From Corallibacter vietnamensis (lineage in GTDB: Bacteria > Bacteroidota > Bacteroidia > Flavobacteriales > Flavobacteriaceae), in contig NZ_BAABBI010000001.1 of the NCBI RefSeq assembly GCF_039537875.1, forward strand, positions 372,001 through 436,000: DNA of 64,000 nucleotides. The letters run 5' to 3'. Position 1 is the stretch's first letter. Each line of letters starts with the position of its first letter. Below the pieces are notes generated by a model, which was not told where the DNA came from, did not search any database, and saw only the letters and a list, made by a program, of their open reading frames with translations. Position numbers and translations under genes: made by a program. This document shows positions 41,380 through 49,840 of the stretch, one piece after another.

Positions 41380-42294
41380 TTAGAAATAACGAGGTGAACG
41401 TGATACTTTCTTTACGAAACTGAAATCGAAATTAATAAATATCTCGTGTGATGATGTTGTTGCTATATCCAAATCAGATTGCACATTATCATAAGCATAT
41501 CCAATTCTTAAATTTGGAGAAATCATAAAATTAATCATCCCACTAAACGAATCTTCTAAACGATATCCTACACCTACTTCAACAATGTCATACATAAATA
41601 AGTTAGCATTAACATCAAAACTTACAGGAGCATCAAAAGCCATTTTAAATAACCCATGAGGCTTTAATTTAAAGTTATCTGACAGATTAAATACGTAACC
41701 GGCTGCTGCAAATAAGTGTTGAGTTTCTGAACCTACTTTAGTACCATTTGTTGCATCTAAATGTACCGAATTGAGCATATTAGGCATAGATACAGAAACA
41801 TAGTATTTATTAGGCTTGTATAAGTAAGCACCGGCACCAACATTTGGTGTTACGGCATCTACATTTTCTTGCAGAAATGGATCATTAGGATCTATTGCTG
41901 CAAGTGTTGTTAAACCTATTTTATGAAATGTTGCTCCGGCTTTAATACCTAAAGCAAGTTTATGATCTCCACCTAGAGGTAGTGTATATGAGAAATCAGC
42001 ATAAGCATTGTTTTCTCTTACAGGACCAATTTCATCATTGATAAATGATATACCCAACCCTACACGTTCACCAACAGGCGCATGTAAAGATAGTGTACCT
42101 GTATTAGGTGCACCATCTAAACCAACCCACTGACTTCTGTAAAGTGCTCCTATAGCAATACCATCAAATGATCCTGCATATGCTGGGTTAACCACGTTCA
42201 TATTATACATGTACTGCGTATACTGCGGATCTTGTTGTGCTTGCATTTGCGATACAAACAAGAAAAGTACGAGAATTATATATAGTCTTTTCAT
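41380..42294 (-). CDS. PorP/SprF family type IX secretion outer-membrane protein
   Basis: The 304-residue protein has a signal peptide (FVSQMQAQQ) and the family opening DPQYTQYMYNMNVVNPAYAG, and is beta-rich to its end, consistent with an outer-membrane barrel. PorP/SprF proteins help a particular large adhesin to be secreted or held at the surface. It follows the 1767-residue protein by 23 bases and precedes the OmpA gene by 18 bases. The pairing mimics sprB-sprF in F. johnsoniae. Confidence 0.95.
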   Translation of the reverse strand: MKRLYIILVLFLFVSQMQAQQDPQYTQYMYNMNVVNPAYAGSFDGIAIGALYRSQWVGLDGAPNTGTLSLHAPVGERVGLGISFINDEIGPVRENNAYADFSYTLPLGGDHKLALGIKAGATFHKIGLTTLAAIDPNDPFLQENVDAVTPNVGAGAYLYKPNKYYVSVSMPNMLNSVHLDATNGTKVGSETQHLFAAAGYVFNLSDNFKLKPHGLFKMAFDAPVSFDVNANLFMYDIVEVGVGYRLEDSFSGMINFMISPNLRIGYAYDNVQSDLDIATTSSHEIFINFDFSFVKKVSRSPRYF

Positions 42295-42317
42295 TATTAA
42301 AATTTAGTTGTGTTAGT

Positions 42318-45300
42318 TTACTTGTTAATATATAGCCAAGATGTTCTTACTTCGTTATTTCCATACTTCATAACATAGAAGTATGTTCCTACAGGAAGCT
42401 CATCACCATTATCAGCGATGCCTTCAAACTCCTTTGTATAACCATTAGTTTTACTGTATACTTTAACTCCGTTTCTGTTAAATATCTCTAAACTTGTTAC
42501 ATCATAACCAGTTAAATCGAAGGTATCATTAAAGCCATCCTTATTAGGTGTAATAACTTCCGGGATTAATTTCATCAAACAGTTATCAGCTTGAATTGTT
42601 TGCTCATATGTCATTGGGCAGTCGCCAGATGTTGTATACATTACTGTATAAGTTGCGCCTCCAGTTGCTTCTGTAATTTCTCCTGTTTCAGGGTTAATTA
42701 CTGCATCGTCATTAGGTGTTTCACCAAACGAGAATACACCTCCTGTATCACCTGTTATAGTTGCGGTAATTACAACTGTTGTCTCATCACATTCAGATGT
42801 TAATATGAATGTTGCATCTTCTTCAGGTAACACAACTAATTCTTGAGTTGATGTTGCAGGACATGCTCCAACAGTAGTATACTCAATTGTGTATGTTGCT
42901 CCAGGTGTTGCTCCAGTTACTTCTCCAGTAGTAGGGTTGATAACAGCATCATCAGTAACTGCTGGGTTGAAAGCAAATGTACCACCTGTGTCTCCATCAA
43001 TAGTTGCTGTACCTCCATCACATGTAGCTACTATTGTAAATGACGCATTCTCTTCTGGTAATACTACTAATTCTTGAGTTGATATTGCTGGACACTCTCC
43101 AGCAGTGGTATACTCAATTGTATATGTTGCTCCTGGTGTTGCTCCAGTTACTTCTCCAGTAGTAGGGTTGATAACAGCATCATCGGTAGCTGCTGGGTTG
43201 AAAGCAAATGTACCTCCTGCATCGCCATCAATAGTTACTGTACCTCCATCACATGTAGGCGTTACTGTAAATGAAGCATCAAAATCACTACCTCCAAGAT
43301 ATTCAACAAGAACATCATCTGATACTGTTGATTGACCGCCTGTACATAAATCATAAGTTACTTGGAATGTGTAAGTCTCTGTTTCAGTAGGAGAAACAAC
43401 AATGGTATCAGTATCACCAACTACGGTTCCATCTTCGTCTACCCATTCTAAAGTATAGTTAGGTACTCCTGAAGGAGAGAATCTCCATGATTCAGGCTCA
43501 TCAACAGTCCAAACTCCAGTATTTCTTCCTACAGGAGTTACCGCTTGTGTATCATCTACACTTTGTAAACCTATTACGGCAAGGCCGTCGTTCCAAGCTG
43601 TACAAGTTGGTTTACTAATAACATGAATATCAATATTATTTGATGATTCATGAAGGATGATTTGACTTGTAGACTCGTTAGAGCTACATTGAGATCCAAA
43701 ATGACATACAGCATTGTAGTTAACTACAAATTGTCTATAAGGTGCTGAACCTAATACAACGTAGTCAATACTTCCACAAGTGTTTGGGTTTATATCATGA
43801 CCCACACCAAAAATATTTCCTTCTGTAATAACATCATTAGTTGCATTTGGTAAGGTAGATGGACCTTCACCGAAAGGTTGTAAATCCCAACCGTTTCCTG
43901 TTCCTGCGTTTTCAATTTCAAAACTGATTACACCATTAGATCCAATTATTACTTGATCATAAGTTCCTCCATAGAAACAGAATTCGAAACCAAGGTCAAT
44001 AACTTCAGACCAAACATCATCTGTATCAACACTAGTTGGTGTTGCCCCATCAACTGGTGGTGTAGGACAAGTGTCTATAGCGTTTATTTCATAATTTTCT
44101 GTGTCCTGTCCATAAAGGTGGAAGTTTGCAGTAAGTGTAGCGTCAGGGTTTTCACAGTCTACCGTTTGATCTTCTCCTGCATAAGCAATAGAACAAGGGT
44201 TTGGTGGTGGTGGACATAAAAACGTTAATGGATTACTTTCTACCACACAGTTTTCGTCATTGGTATTAGCCACAGTAACCACTACGTTTGTACTTGCTGG
44301 ATATGGTCCTAATATTATAATACCCGTTTCAAAAACTTCCTGGCTTTCACTTGGGTTTGCCGTGTCTGTTATTGTTAAAGAAGTTGCATCACCCATATCA
44401 GTAATATCAACTGCTACTTCAAAAACAGGGTTATTTGGGTCTGTTGCACAATCTCCATTTACTACATCAAAACTAACTGTTTGAGGTAAACACGTTTGAC
44501 ACCATACATCGAAGTCCCATGGTTCTCTACTTCCACTAGCGCAACTTACAGAACCATCTGCTTCGGCTAATACAACTATTCTATCTGTATTTGAAGTAAA
44601 GCTTAATCCTGCTAAATCTCCTGCATTTCCAGTACCTTCATATATTAGGGTTCCGTCTCCTTCTTCAATTCTAATAGTATCACAACATGTTTCTATGGTC
44701 CCTGAATTGAATAAAATATTTAATGGGAAACCTGAAGAGCTTTGGAAGCTATATATTTCAACATATTGATTGTTTCCGTTTTCATAACAATGTACGGTAT
44801 TTATAACTTGGCCATTCTCACAGTCTACAATTTGATTAGGATCTGCTCTTACTGTGAAAGATTCTTCAGTACAACCTACGGCAGGACCGTTATCGTTGTA
44901 AGGCACAATTGTTACATAGTAAGTTGTTTCATAATCTAAAGTTCCTAAATCATAAGTTAAAACATCTCCTAAATCTTGATTGTCAATAATTTCATTCCCT
45001 CCAGGAGTAGTTCCTATAGTAAGAGTATATCCTGTAACAAATATTGTTGCAGGTGACCAAGTAAGCACTACATCTTCATCAACATCTAACTCTCCATCTA
45101 ATGGATACGTTAATGAAGCGTTACAATTTGGCACAGCAGTAAGGTCAATACATGAGACATCAAAATCCCATGGTTCTCTACTTCCACTCGAGCAACTTAC
45201 AGATCCGTCTGCTTCAACAAAAACAACAATAGTGTCGCTATCTGAATTTAATGAAAGTCCAGAAAGATCTCCACCGTTTCCAGTACCTTCATATATTACG

Positions 45301-47621
45301 GTTCCATCTCCTTCTTCAATTCTTATAGTATCACAGCATGTTTCTATGGTTCCTGAATTAAAGAAAATATTTAACGGGTTACCATTTGAACTAACGAAGC
45401 TATAAATTTCTTGGTATTGATTGTTTCCGTTTTCATAACAATGAACAGTATTTATAATCTCATTAGCATCACAATCTAAAACTTGATTTGGGTCTAATCT
45501 TATTGTAAAAGATTCTTCAGTACAATCTACGGCAGGACCATTATCGTTATAAGGTACAATAGTTACATAGTAAGTTGTTTCATAGTCTAAAGTTCCTAAA
45601 TCATAAGTTAAAACGTCTCCTACATCTTCATTGTCAAGAATTTCATTTCCACCTGGCGTTGTTCCTACAGTAAGGTTATATCCTGTAACAAATATTGTTG
45701 CTGGTGACCAAGTAAGCACTACATCTTCATCAATATCTGACTCTCCATCTAATGGATACGTTAATGAACTGTCACAGTTAGGTAATGCAGTTGTATCAAC
45801 ACAAGACACACTAATATCCCAAGGCGTATAATTAGTACTTGTTTGACAACTTCCTGTTCCGTCTGAATCAATTGCTATTGCAATTGTACTTCCTGAAGAC
45901 ACAAATACTAAACCTGCTAAATCTCCGTCGTTATCTCCTTGATAAAGTACAGAACCATCTGAGTCAGTTACTATTATTTCGTCCCATCCTGCTTCAATTT
46001 GTCCTGCATTAAATACTAATGCTAATGGAGAACCATCACTACTAGCGTAGTTAAATACCATTGGATCGTTATTATCATAACAATACACGGTATTAATGAC
46101 TTCTCCAGTAGAGCAATCTACAACTTGATTTGGATCATCTCTGGTTGTAAAAGTTTGCTCATTACAATTTTGTGCATCACCATTATCATTATAAGGCACA
46201 ATAGTCACGTAATAAGTTGTTTCATAATCTAATGTTCCTAAATCATAGGTTAAAACATCTCCTACATCTACACCATTAAGAATTTCTGTTCCTCCTGGCG
46301 TTGTTCCTACAAATAATGTATATCCATTAACAAGCACTGATGCAGCACTCCAAGAAATATCAGAGTTTTCATCTACATCTTCCTCTCCGTTTGCAGGGCT
46401 TGTTAAAACAGCATTACAATTAGGGATTGCTGTTTCATCAACACAAGACACGTCAAAATTTAAAGGTGTAAAGTTATTTGATTCACAACTAGTTGAACCG
46501 TCACTATCTATTTCTATATACATAAAACCGCTTTCTGCAATCACAGACAAGCCAGCCATATTACCACCGTTATCACCATCAAACAATACTGTTCCTGTGT
46601 TATCAGAACCGTCATAAATTATAACAGAATCCCAGTTTTCTTCTATTTCACCTTCATTAAAAAAGACAACTAATGGTGCGTTATTAGAACTCTGAAAGTT
46701 CCAAGTCATTGTATCATTATTTGTGTAACAATATACTGTATTAACTGGAATACCAGAATCACAATCAACTGGTGCATTAGGATCTGCGCCAGTAGTAAAA
46801 ACAATTTCATCACAGCCTATTGCTGGACCATTACTATTGAATGGAGCTATATTTACATAATACGTTGTACTATATTCTAAAGTAGGTAATGTATATGCGG
46901 TAGAAAGCCCAACGTTTTCATTATCTACTAATTCATTTCCTCCAGAAGTTGTTCCTACGGTAAGGTTATACCCAGTAGGAATCCCTGTTGCTGCTGTCCA
47001 TTCTAAATCGGTATTTATACTAACACCATTTACATTTACAGGAGTAATAAGACTCACACAAGATGGAGGGTCTTCAACTAGTTGTGTAGCAGAGACATTA
47101 TCTATATAAACATAATAATTTCCTGAAAAATAGTTATTGTTTATTCTTAATTTGAAATCAGAACCTGTAGGCAAATCGGCTGCAGGGACAACAAAACTTA
47201 TATTTGCACAATCGGGAGATGTAGCATGATTAACATCATTGATAGTACCTGCAGTAGTCCATGCACCACCATCATCAGTAGAGTACTGTACTAATATTTC
47301 ACCCCAACCTGGTCCTGTTGCATCTGTACCTGCTGACCAATCAACAACTTTGTAATCAAAAGCTATTGTTAAATCAGTACCATTAGATCCACCCACAATG
47401 TTTGGTGATGTTAGGTGTCCTGTTACGTTTGAGCCATCAAAATTCGCCCTTTGAGAAATACCGTCACAGACTTGAACTACCGCTCCAAAATAATCTCCAG
47501 AATCAGAGGTCCATCCTGTTGGTAAAGCAAGGCCTGCATCAAAATTCTCAACCAGCCCTACTTGAGAAAATCCAAAAAAGGATAGAAACCCAAATAAAAT
47601 AGAAAGTGTAATTTTTTTCAT
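42318..47621 (-). CDS. Giant repeat-rich T9SS substrate with type-B C-terminal sorting domain
   Basis: The 1767-residue secreted protein begins with a signal peptide (MKKITLSILFGFLSFFGFSQ) and a jelly-roll-like domain (about 25-180). Four composite units of roughly 215 residues follow (about 187-1045), each an FN3-like part (GTTPGGNEI, TYDLGTLDYETTYYVTIVPY) and a cysteine-rich CUB-like part (INTVYCY, WDFDVSC). A middle region (1046-1445) has a larger beta domain. Then come three 79-residue repeats (TPTCDGGTVTIDGDAGGTF) and the gliding-type C-terminal domain (VITPNKDGFNDTFDLTGY to SWLYINK). It is an adhesin or surface glue protein; the ligand is unknown. Confidence 0.93.
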   Translation of the reverse strand: MKKITLSILFGFLSFFGFSQVGLVENFDAGLALPTGWTSDSGDYFGAVVQVCDGISQRANFDGSNVTGHLTSPNIVGGSNGTDLTIAFDYKVVDWSAGTDATGPGWGEILVQYSTDDGGAWTTAGTINDVNHATSPDCANISFVVPAADLPTGSDFKLRINNNYFSGNYYVYIDNVSATQLVEDPPSCVSLITPVNVNGVSINTDLEWTAATGIPTGYNLTVGTTSGGNELVDNENVGLSTAYTLPTLEYSTTYYVNIAPFNSNGPAIGCDEIVFTTGADPNAPVDCDSGIPVNTVYCYTNNDTMTWNFQSSNNAPLVVFFNEGEIEENWDSVIIYDGSDNTGTVLFDGDNGGNMAGLSVIAESGFMYIEIDSDGSTSCESNNFTPLNFDVSCVDETAIPNCNAVLTSPANGEEDVDENSDISWSAASVLVNGYTLFVGTTPGGTEILNGVDVGDVLTYDLGTLDYETTYYVTIVPYNDNGDAQNCNEQTFTTRDDPNQVVDCSTGEVINTVYCYDNNDPMVFNYASSDGSPLALVFNAGQIEAGWDEIIVTDSDGSVLYQGDNDGDLAGLVFVSSGSTIAIAIDSDGTGSCQTSTNYTPWDISVSCVDTTALPNCDSSLTYPLDGESDIDEDVVLTWSPATIFVTGYNLTVGTTPGGNEILDNEDVGDVLTYDLGTLDYETTYYVTIVPYNDNGPAVDCTEESFTIRLDPNQVLDCDANEIINTVHCYENGNNQYQEIYSFVSSNGNPLNIFFNSGTIETCCDTIRIEEGDGTVIYEGTGNGGDLSGLSLNSDSDTIVVFVEADGSVSCSSGSREPWDFDVSCIDLTAVPNCNASLTYPLDGELDVDEDVVLTWSPATIFVTGYTLTIGTTPGGNEIIDNQDLGDVLTYDLGTLDYETTYYVTIVPYNDNGPAVGCTEESFTVRADPNQIVDCENGQVINTVHCYENGNNQYVEIYSFQSSSGFPLNILFNSGTIETCCDTIRIEEGDGTLIYEGTGNAGDLAGLSFTSNTDRIVVLAEADGSVSCASGSREPWDFDVWCQTCLPQTVSFDVVNGDCATDPNNPVFEVAVDITDMGDATSLTITDTANPSESQEVFETGIIILGPYPASTNVVVTVANTNDENCVVESNPLTFLCPPPPNPCSIAYAGEDQTVDCENPDATLTANFHLYGQDTENYEINAIDTCPTPPVDGATPTSVDTDDVWSEVIDLGFEFCFYGGTYDQVIIGSNGVISFEIENAGTGNGWDLQPFGEGPSTLPNATNDVITEGNIFGVGHDINPNTCGSIDYVVLGSAPYRQFVVNYNAVCHFGSQCSSNESTSQIILHESSNNIDIHVISKPTCTAWNDGLAVIGLQSVDDTQAVTPVGRNTGVWTVDEPESWRFSPSGVPNYTLEWVDEDGTVVGDTDTIVVSPTETETYTFQVTYDLCTGGQSTVSDDVLVEYLGGSDFDASFTVTPTCDGGTVTIDGDAGGTFAFNPAATDDAVINPTTGEVTGATPGATYTIEYTTAGECPAISTQELVVLPEENASFTIVATCDGGTATIDGDTGGTFAFNPAVTDDAVINPTTGEVTGATPGATYTIEYTTVGACPATSTQELVVLPEEDATFILTSECDETTVVITATITGDTGGVFSFGETPNDDAVINPETGEITEATGGATYTVMYTTSGDCPMTYEQTIQADNCLMKLIPEVITPNKDGFNDTFDLTGYDVTSLEIFNRNGVKVYSKTNGYTKEFEGIADNGDELPVGTYFYVMKYGNNEVRTSWLYINK
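42590..43285 (-). repeat. Three tandem 79-residue repeats in the T9SS protein
   Basis: Three copies with a period near 237 bases encode DASFTVTPTCDGGTVTIDG-type modules. The two upstream ones (43047-43285 and about 42813-43047) are nearly identical at DNA level over long blocks, the third is diverged, which suggests recent duplication or conversion. Confidence 0.8.
44490..47060 (-). repeat. Four composite FN3-CUB repeats in the T9SS protein
   Basis: Units of about 640-655 bases lie at roughly 46435-47060, 45795-46434, 45140-45794 and 44490-45139. The last two share long nearly identical blocks, including the CCDTIRIEEGDGT stretch, whereas the first two carry a different CUB-like half without the CC pair. 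Confidence 0.8.
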
Positions 47622-47668
47622 TTGTTAATCAATAAGTTAGTTATAATTTTTCTTAAAAAAATGTTTTA

Positions 47669-47709
47669 AACCTTAAAAAAACAGCCGAAACGCCTTTTTT
47701 TTAAGGGTT
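47669..47709 (-). other. Long AT-rich hairpin in the leader of the T9SS adhesin gene
   Basis: The arms AACCTTAAAAAAA and TTTTTTTTAAGGGTT pair with one bulge around a 13-base loop, 48 bases before the start codon of the giant gene. It is placed to influence stability of the long message. Confidence 0.45.
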
Positions 47710-47910
47710 GATAAGAATCAGCATATCTTAAAGTACTACTAATTACTTAATCCTCTAAAATTAAAAAAAAACTACTTGTTACATGTGTTAACATAAACTT
47801 AATAGATAAAATACTGTTTTCTTCGATGAATTGAGTTAATGTTCATTTTTCAAAATTGGTAATATTTTAAATTTATGCAGTAATTATGATAAACAGAGCT
47901 TGATTGTAAG

Positions 47911-47951
47911 CAAAAAAAAGCTTTTCAAATTCGTGAATTTAAAAAGCTTTT
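47911..47951 (-). terminator. Intrinsic terminator of the OmpA lipoprotein gene
   Basis: AAAAGCTTTT-AAATT and AATTT-AAAAGCTTTT pair around a short loop with T-run on the minus strand, 25 bases after the stop. Confidence 0.72.
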
Positions 47952-47975
47952 ACATTTAGTTAAAATAACCTTTTT

Positions 47976-48932
47976 TTAAATATCGTTAAGAAGTTTAGAA
48001 ATCTCGTCAAGTTTCGGCGTTAGAATAACTTCTATACGTCTGTTTTTTGATTTACCTTCTGCTGTGTCATTTGATGCTATTGGCGCATATTCTCCTCTAC
48101 CTGCTGCTGTTAAATTTTCAGGATTAATAGCTGGGTTTTCTCTTAAAATTTGAACTATTGCCGTTGCACGCTTTGTTGACAAATCCCAATTACTACTGAT
48201 TTGAGAGTTTCCTTTGTATGGAACATTATCTGTATGTCCTTCTATTAATATAGCAATATCTGGGTTTTCAGCTAAAACACTTCCTAGTTGTTTTACAGCT
48301 TGTTTACCATTAGCACCCACAGCCCAACTACCTGATTGAAATAGTAATTTGTTTTCCATAGAAACATAAACTTTTCCGTTTCGTTGCTCTACAGTTAATC
48401 CTTTACCTTCAAAATCTGTTAACGCGCTAGAAATTGCATCTTTTAATTGAGTCATAGCTGCATCTTTTGCGGCAATAACACTTTCTAATTCCGCTACACG
48501 ATTTGAGCGTTGTTCAAGCTCTTTTTTTAATGCTTCTAATCTTGTGTTTTCTGCCGCAAGTGCTGTTTCTTTTGCTTCTAGTTGCGCTAATAGTTCTCTA
48601 TTCTTTTTTGCATTAGCAGCGATAGATGCTGAACTGTTTTTTTCTAATGCATCATATGATGCTCTTAAATTATCTAAATTAGCTTTTGTAGCATCATAAT
48701 CTGCTTGTAACTTATCTCTTTGAGCGGCTGTTTCATCATATCTAGATTGTAATGCTGCTAAATCATTTTGAGCTTTATTTAAAGACTCTGAAACATTTTC
48801 TTTATCTCCTGATAATTGAGCGTTTTCTTTCTTTAAGGCATTATATTTACTTTCTAGGTCTTTATAAACTTTTGGCGAAACACATGAAAACATGGTTACT
48901 AATAGTGTTGCTAGAATTACGTTTTTTTTCAT
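47976..48932 (-). CDS. OmpA-family lipoprotein with long coiled coil
   Basis: The 318-residue lipoprotein has a signal with lipobox MFSC (Cys17). Residues about 20-165 form a continuous coiled coil (LESKYNALKKENAQL to RVAELESVIAAKD). A C-terminal OmpA-like peptidoglycan-binding domain (about 195-315) contains AILIEGHTDNVPYKGN and KSKNRRIEVIL. It probably links the outer membrane to peptidoglycan. It is 23 bases downstream of xth and a strong terminator follows. Confidence 0.92.
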   Translation of the reverse strand: MKKNVILATLLVTMFSCVSPKVYKDLESKYNALKKENAQLSGDKENVSESLNKAQNDLAALQSRYDETAAQRDKLQADYDATKANLDNLRASYDALEKNSSASIAANAKKNRELLAQLEAKETALAAENTRLEALKKELEQRSNRVAELESVIAAKDAAMTQLKDAISSALTDFEGKGLTVEQRNGKVYVSMENKLLFQSGSWAVGANGKQAVKQLGSVLAENPDIAILIEGHTDNVPYKGNSQISSNWDLSTKRATAIVQILRENPAINPENLTAAGRGEYAPIASNDTAEGKSKNRRIEVILTPKLDEISKLLNDI

Positions 48933-48955
48933 TTTACTTTTTTTAGATAAGGGTT

Positions 48956-49720
48956 TTAATTTTCAATTTCAACTAATATTGGACAATGATCACTATGAAC
49001 GGCATCTGATAAGATAACAGCTCGTTTTAATTTTTCTTGTAAAGGTTCTGACACCATAGCATAATCTAATCGCCAACCTTTATTATTTGCTCGCGCATTG
49101 GCTCGATAACTCCACCAACTATAATTATGAGGTTCTTTATTAAAGTACCTAAAGGAATCTATAAATCCGCTCTCAATAAAATTACCAATCCATTCTCTCT
49201 CTACAGGCAAGAAACCTGAAACATTTTTATTTCTTACCGGATCATGAATGTCTATTGCTTCATGACAAATATTATAATCTCCACAAACTATAAGGTTTGG
49301 AATTGTTTTTTTTAGATCATTAATATAATCTTGAAACATATCCATGTATTCTAATTTATGTTCTAGTCTTGCTATATTGGTTCCTGATGGCAAGTACAAA
49401 CTCATAATAGAAACATTATCAAAATCTACTCTAATATTTCTACCTTCAAAATCCATAGACTCTATTCCTGTACCATATTCTATATGATTTGGTTCTGTTT
49501 TGCACAAAATAGCAACACCACTGTAACCTTTTTTTTGAGCCGAGAACCAATAATTAAATTTATAACCAGCTTCTTCAAATACATTTAAATCTAATTGCTC
49601 TTTTAAAGCTTTTATTTCCTGCAAACAAATAACATCTGGATTGGCACTTTTTAGCCAATCAATAAATCCTTTATTTATTGCTGCACGAATTCCATTAACG
49701 TTATAGGATATAATCTTCAT
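48956..49720 (-). CDS. xth: Exodeoxyribonuclease III
   Basis: The 254-residue enzyme has the AP-endonuclease family motifs in order: SYNVNGIRAAINKGF, CLQEIKA, GDYNICHEAIDIHDP, and DYAMVSEPL followed by SDHCPI, which hold the Mg2+ and catalytic Asp and His. It cuts DNA at abasic sites and removes damaged 3' ends. It is divergent from the 1144-residue outer-membrane protein. Confidence 0.96.
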   Translation of the reverse strand: MKIISYNVNGIRAAINKGFIDWLKSANPDVICLQEIKALKEQLDLNVFEEAGYKFNYWFSAQKKGYSGVAILCKTEPNHIEYGTGIESMDFEGRNIRVDFDNVSIMSLYLPSGTNIARLEHKLEYMDMFQDYINDLKKTIPNLIVCGDYNICHEAIDIHDPVRNKNVSGFLPVEREWIGNFIESGFIDSFRYFNKEPHNYSWWSYRANARANNKGWRLDYAMVSEPLQEKLKRAVILSDAVHSDHCPILVEIEN

Positions 49721-49840
49721 CGATATTTTAAGAATTTGAGCTAAAATAAATAATGCTTTACATTTACACTATTAATTTAAAGCCCTTTTAACAAAAACTA
49801 TTAACAAAATATTTTTAGGTTTACACAGTTAACTACCTAA

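Larger units (their letters stand above)
47622..47975. other. 354-base gap: leader of the giant T9SS gene and terminator of the OmpA lipoprotein
   Basis: I see no gene here. The part nearest the T9SS gene holds a long AT-rich hairpin (47669-47709). The far end holds the terminator of the OmpA lipoprotein gene (47911-47951). The 200 bases between them, very AT-rich, presumably contain the promoter for the operon, but no well-formed TAnnTTTG element is evident. Confidence 0.5.

Noticed and set aside
42590..43285. CRISPR-like regular repeats
   Set aside because: The units are about 237 bases, in frame, and encode protein modules. There are no short direct repeats with unique spacers and no cas genes.
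44980..45405. Long open frame on the plus strand inside the giant adhesin gene, with similar ones nearby
   Set aside because: It is antisense to repeats of the T9SS gene; repeats produce matching open shadows. No start signal or family is visible.
47622..47910. A hidden small gene or small RNA in the adhesin leader
   Set aside because: No frame with a start and sensible length is visible and no -7 element is clear, only AT-rich sequence and the hairpin.
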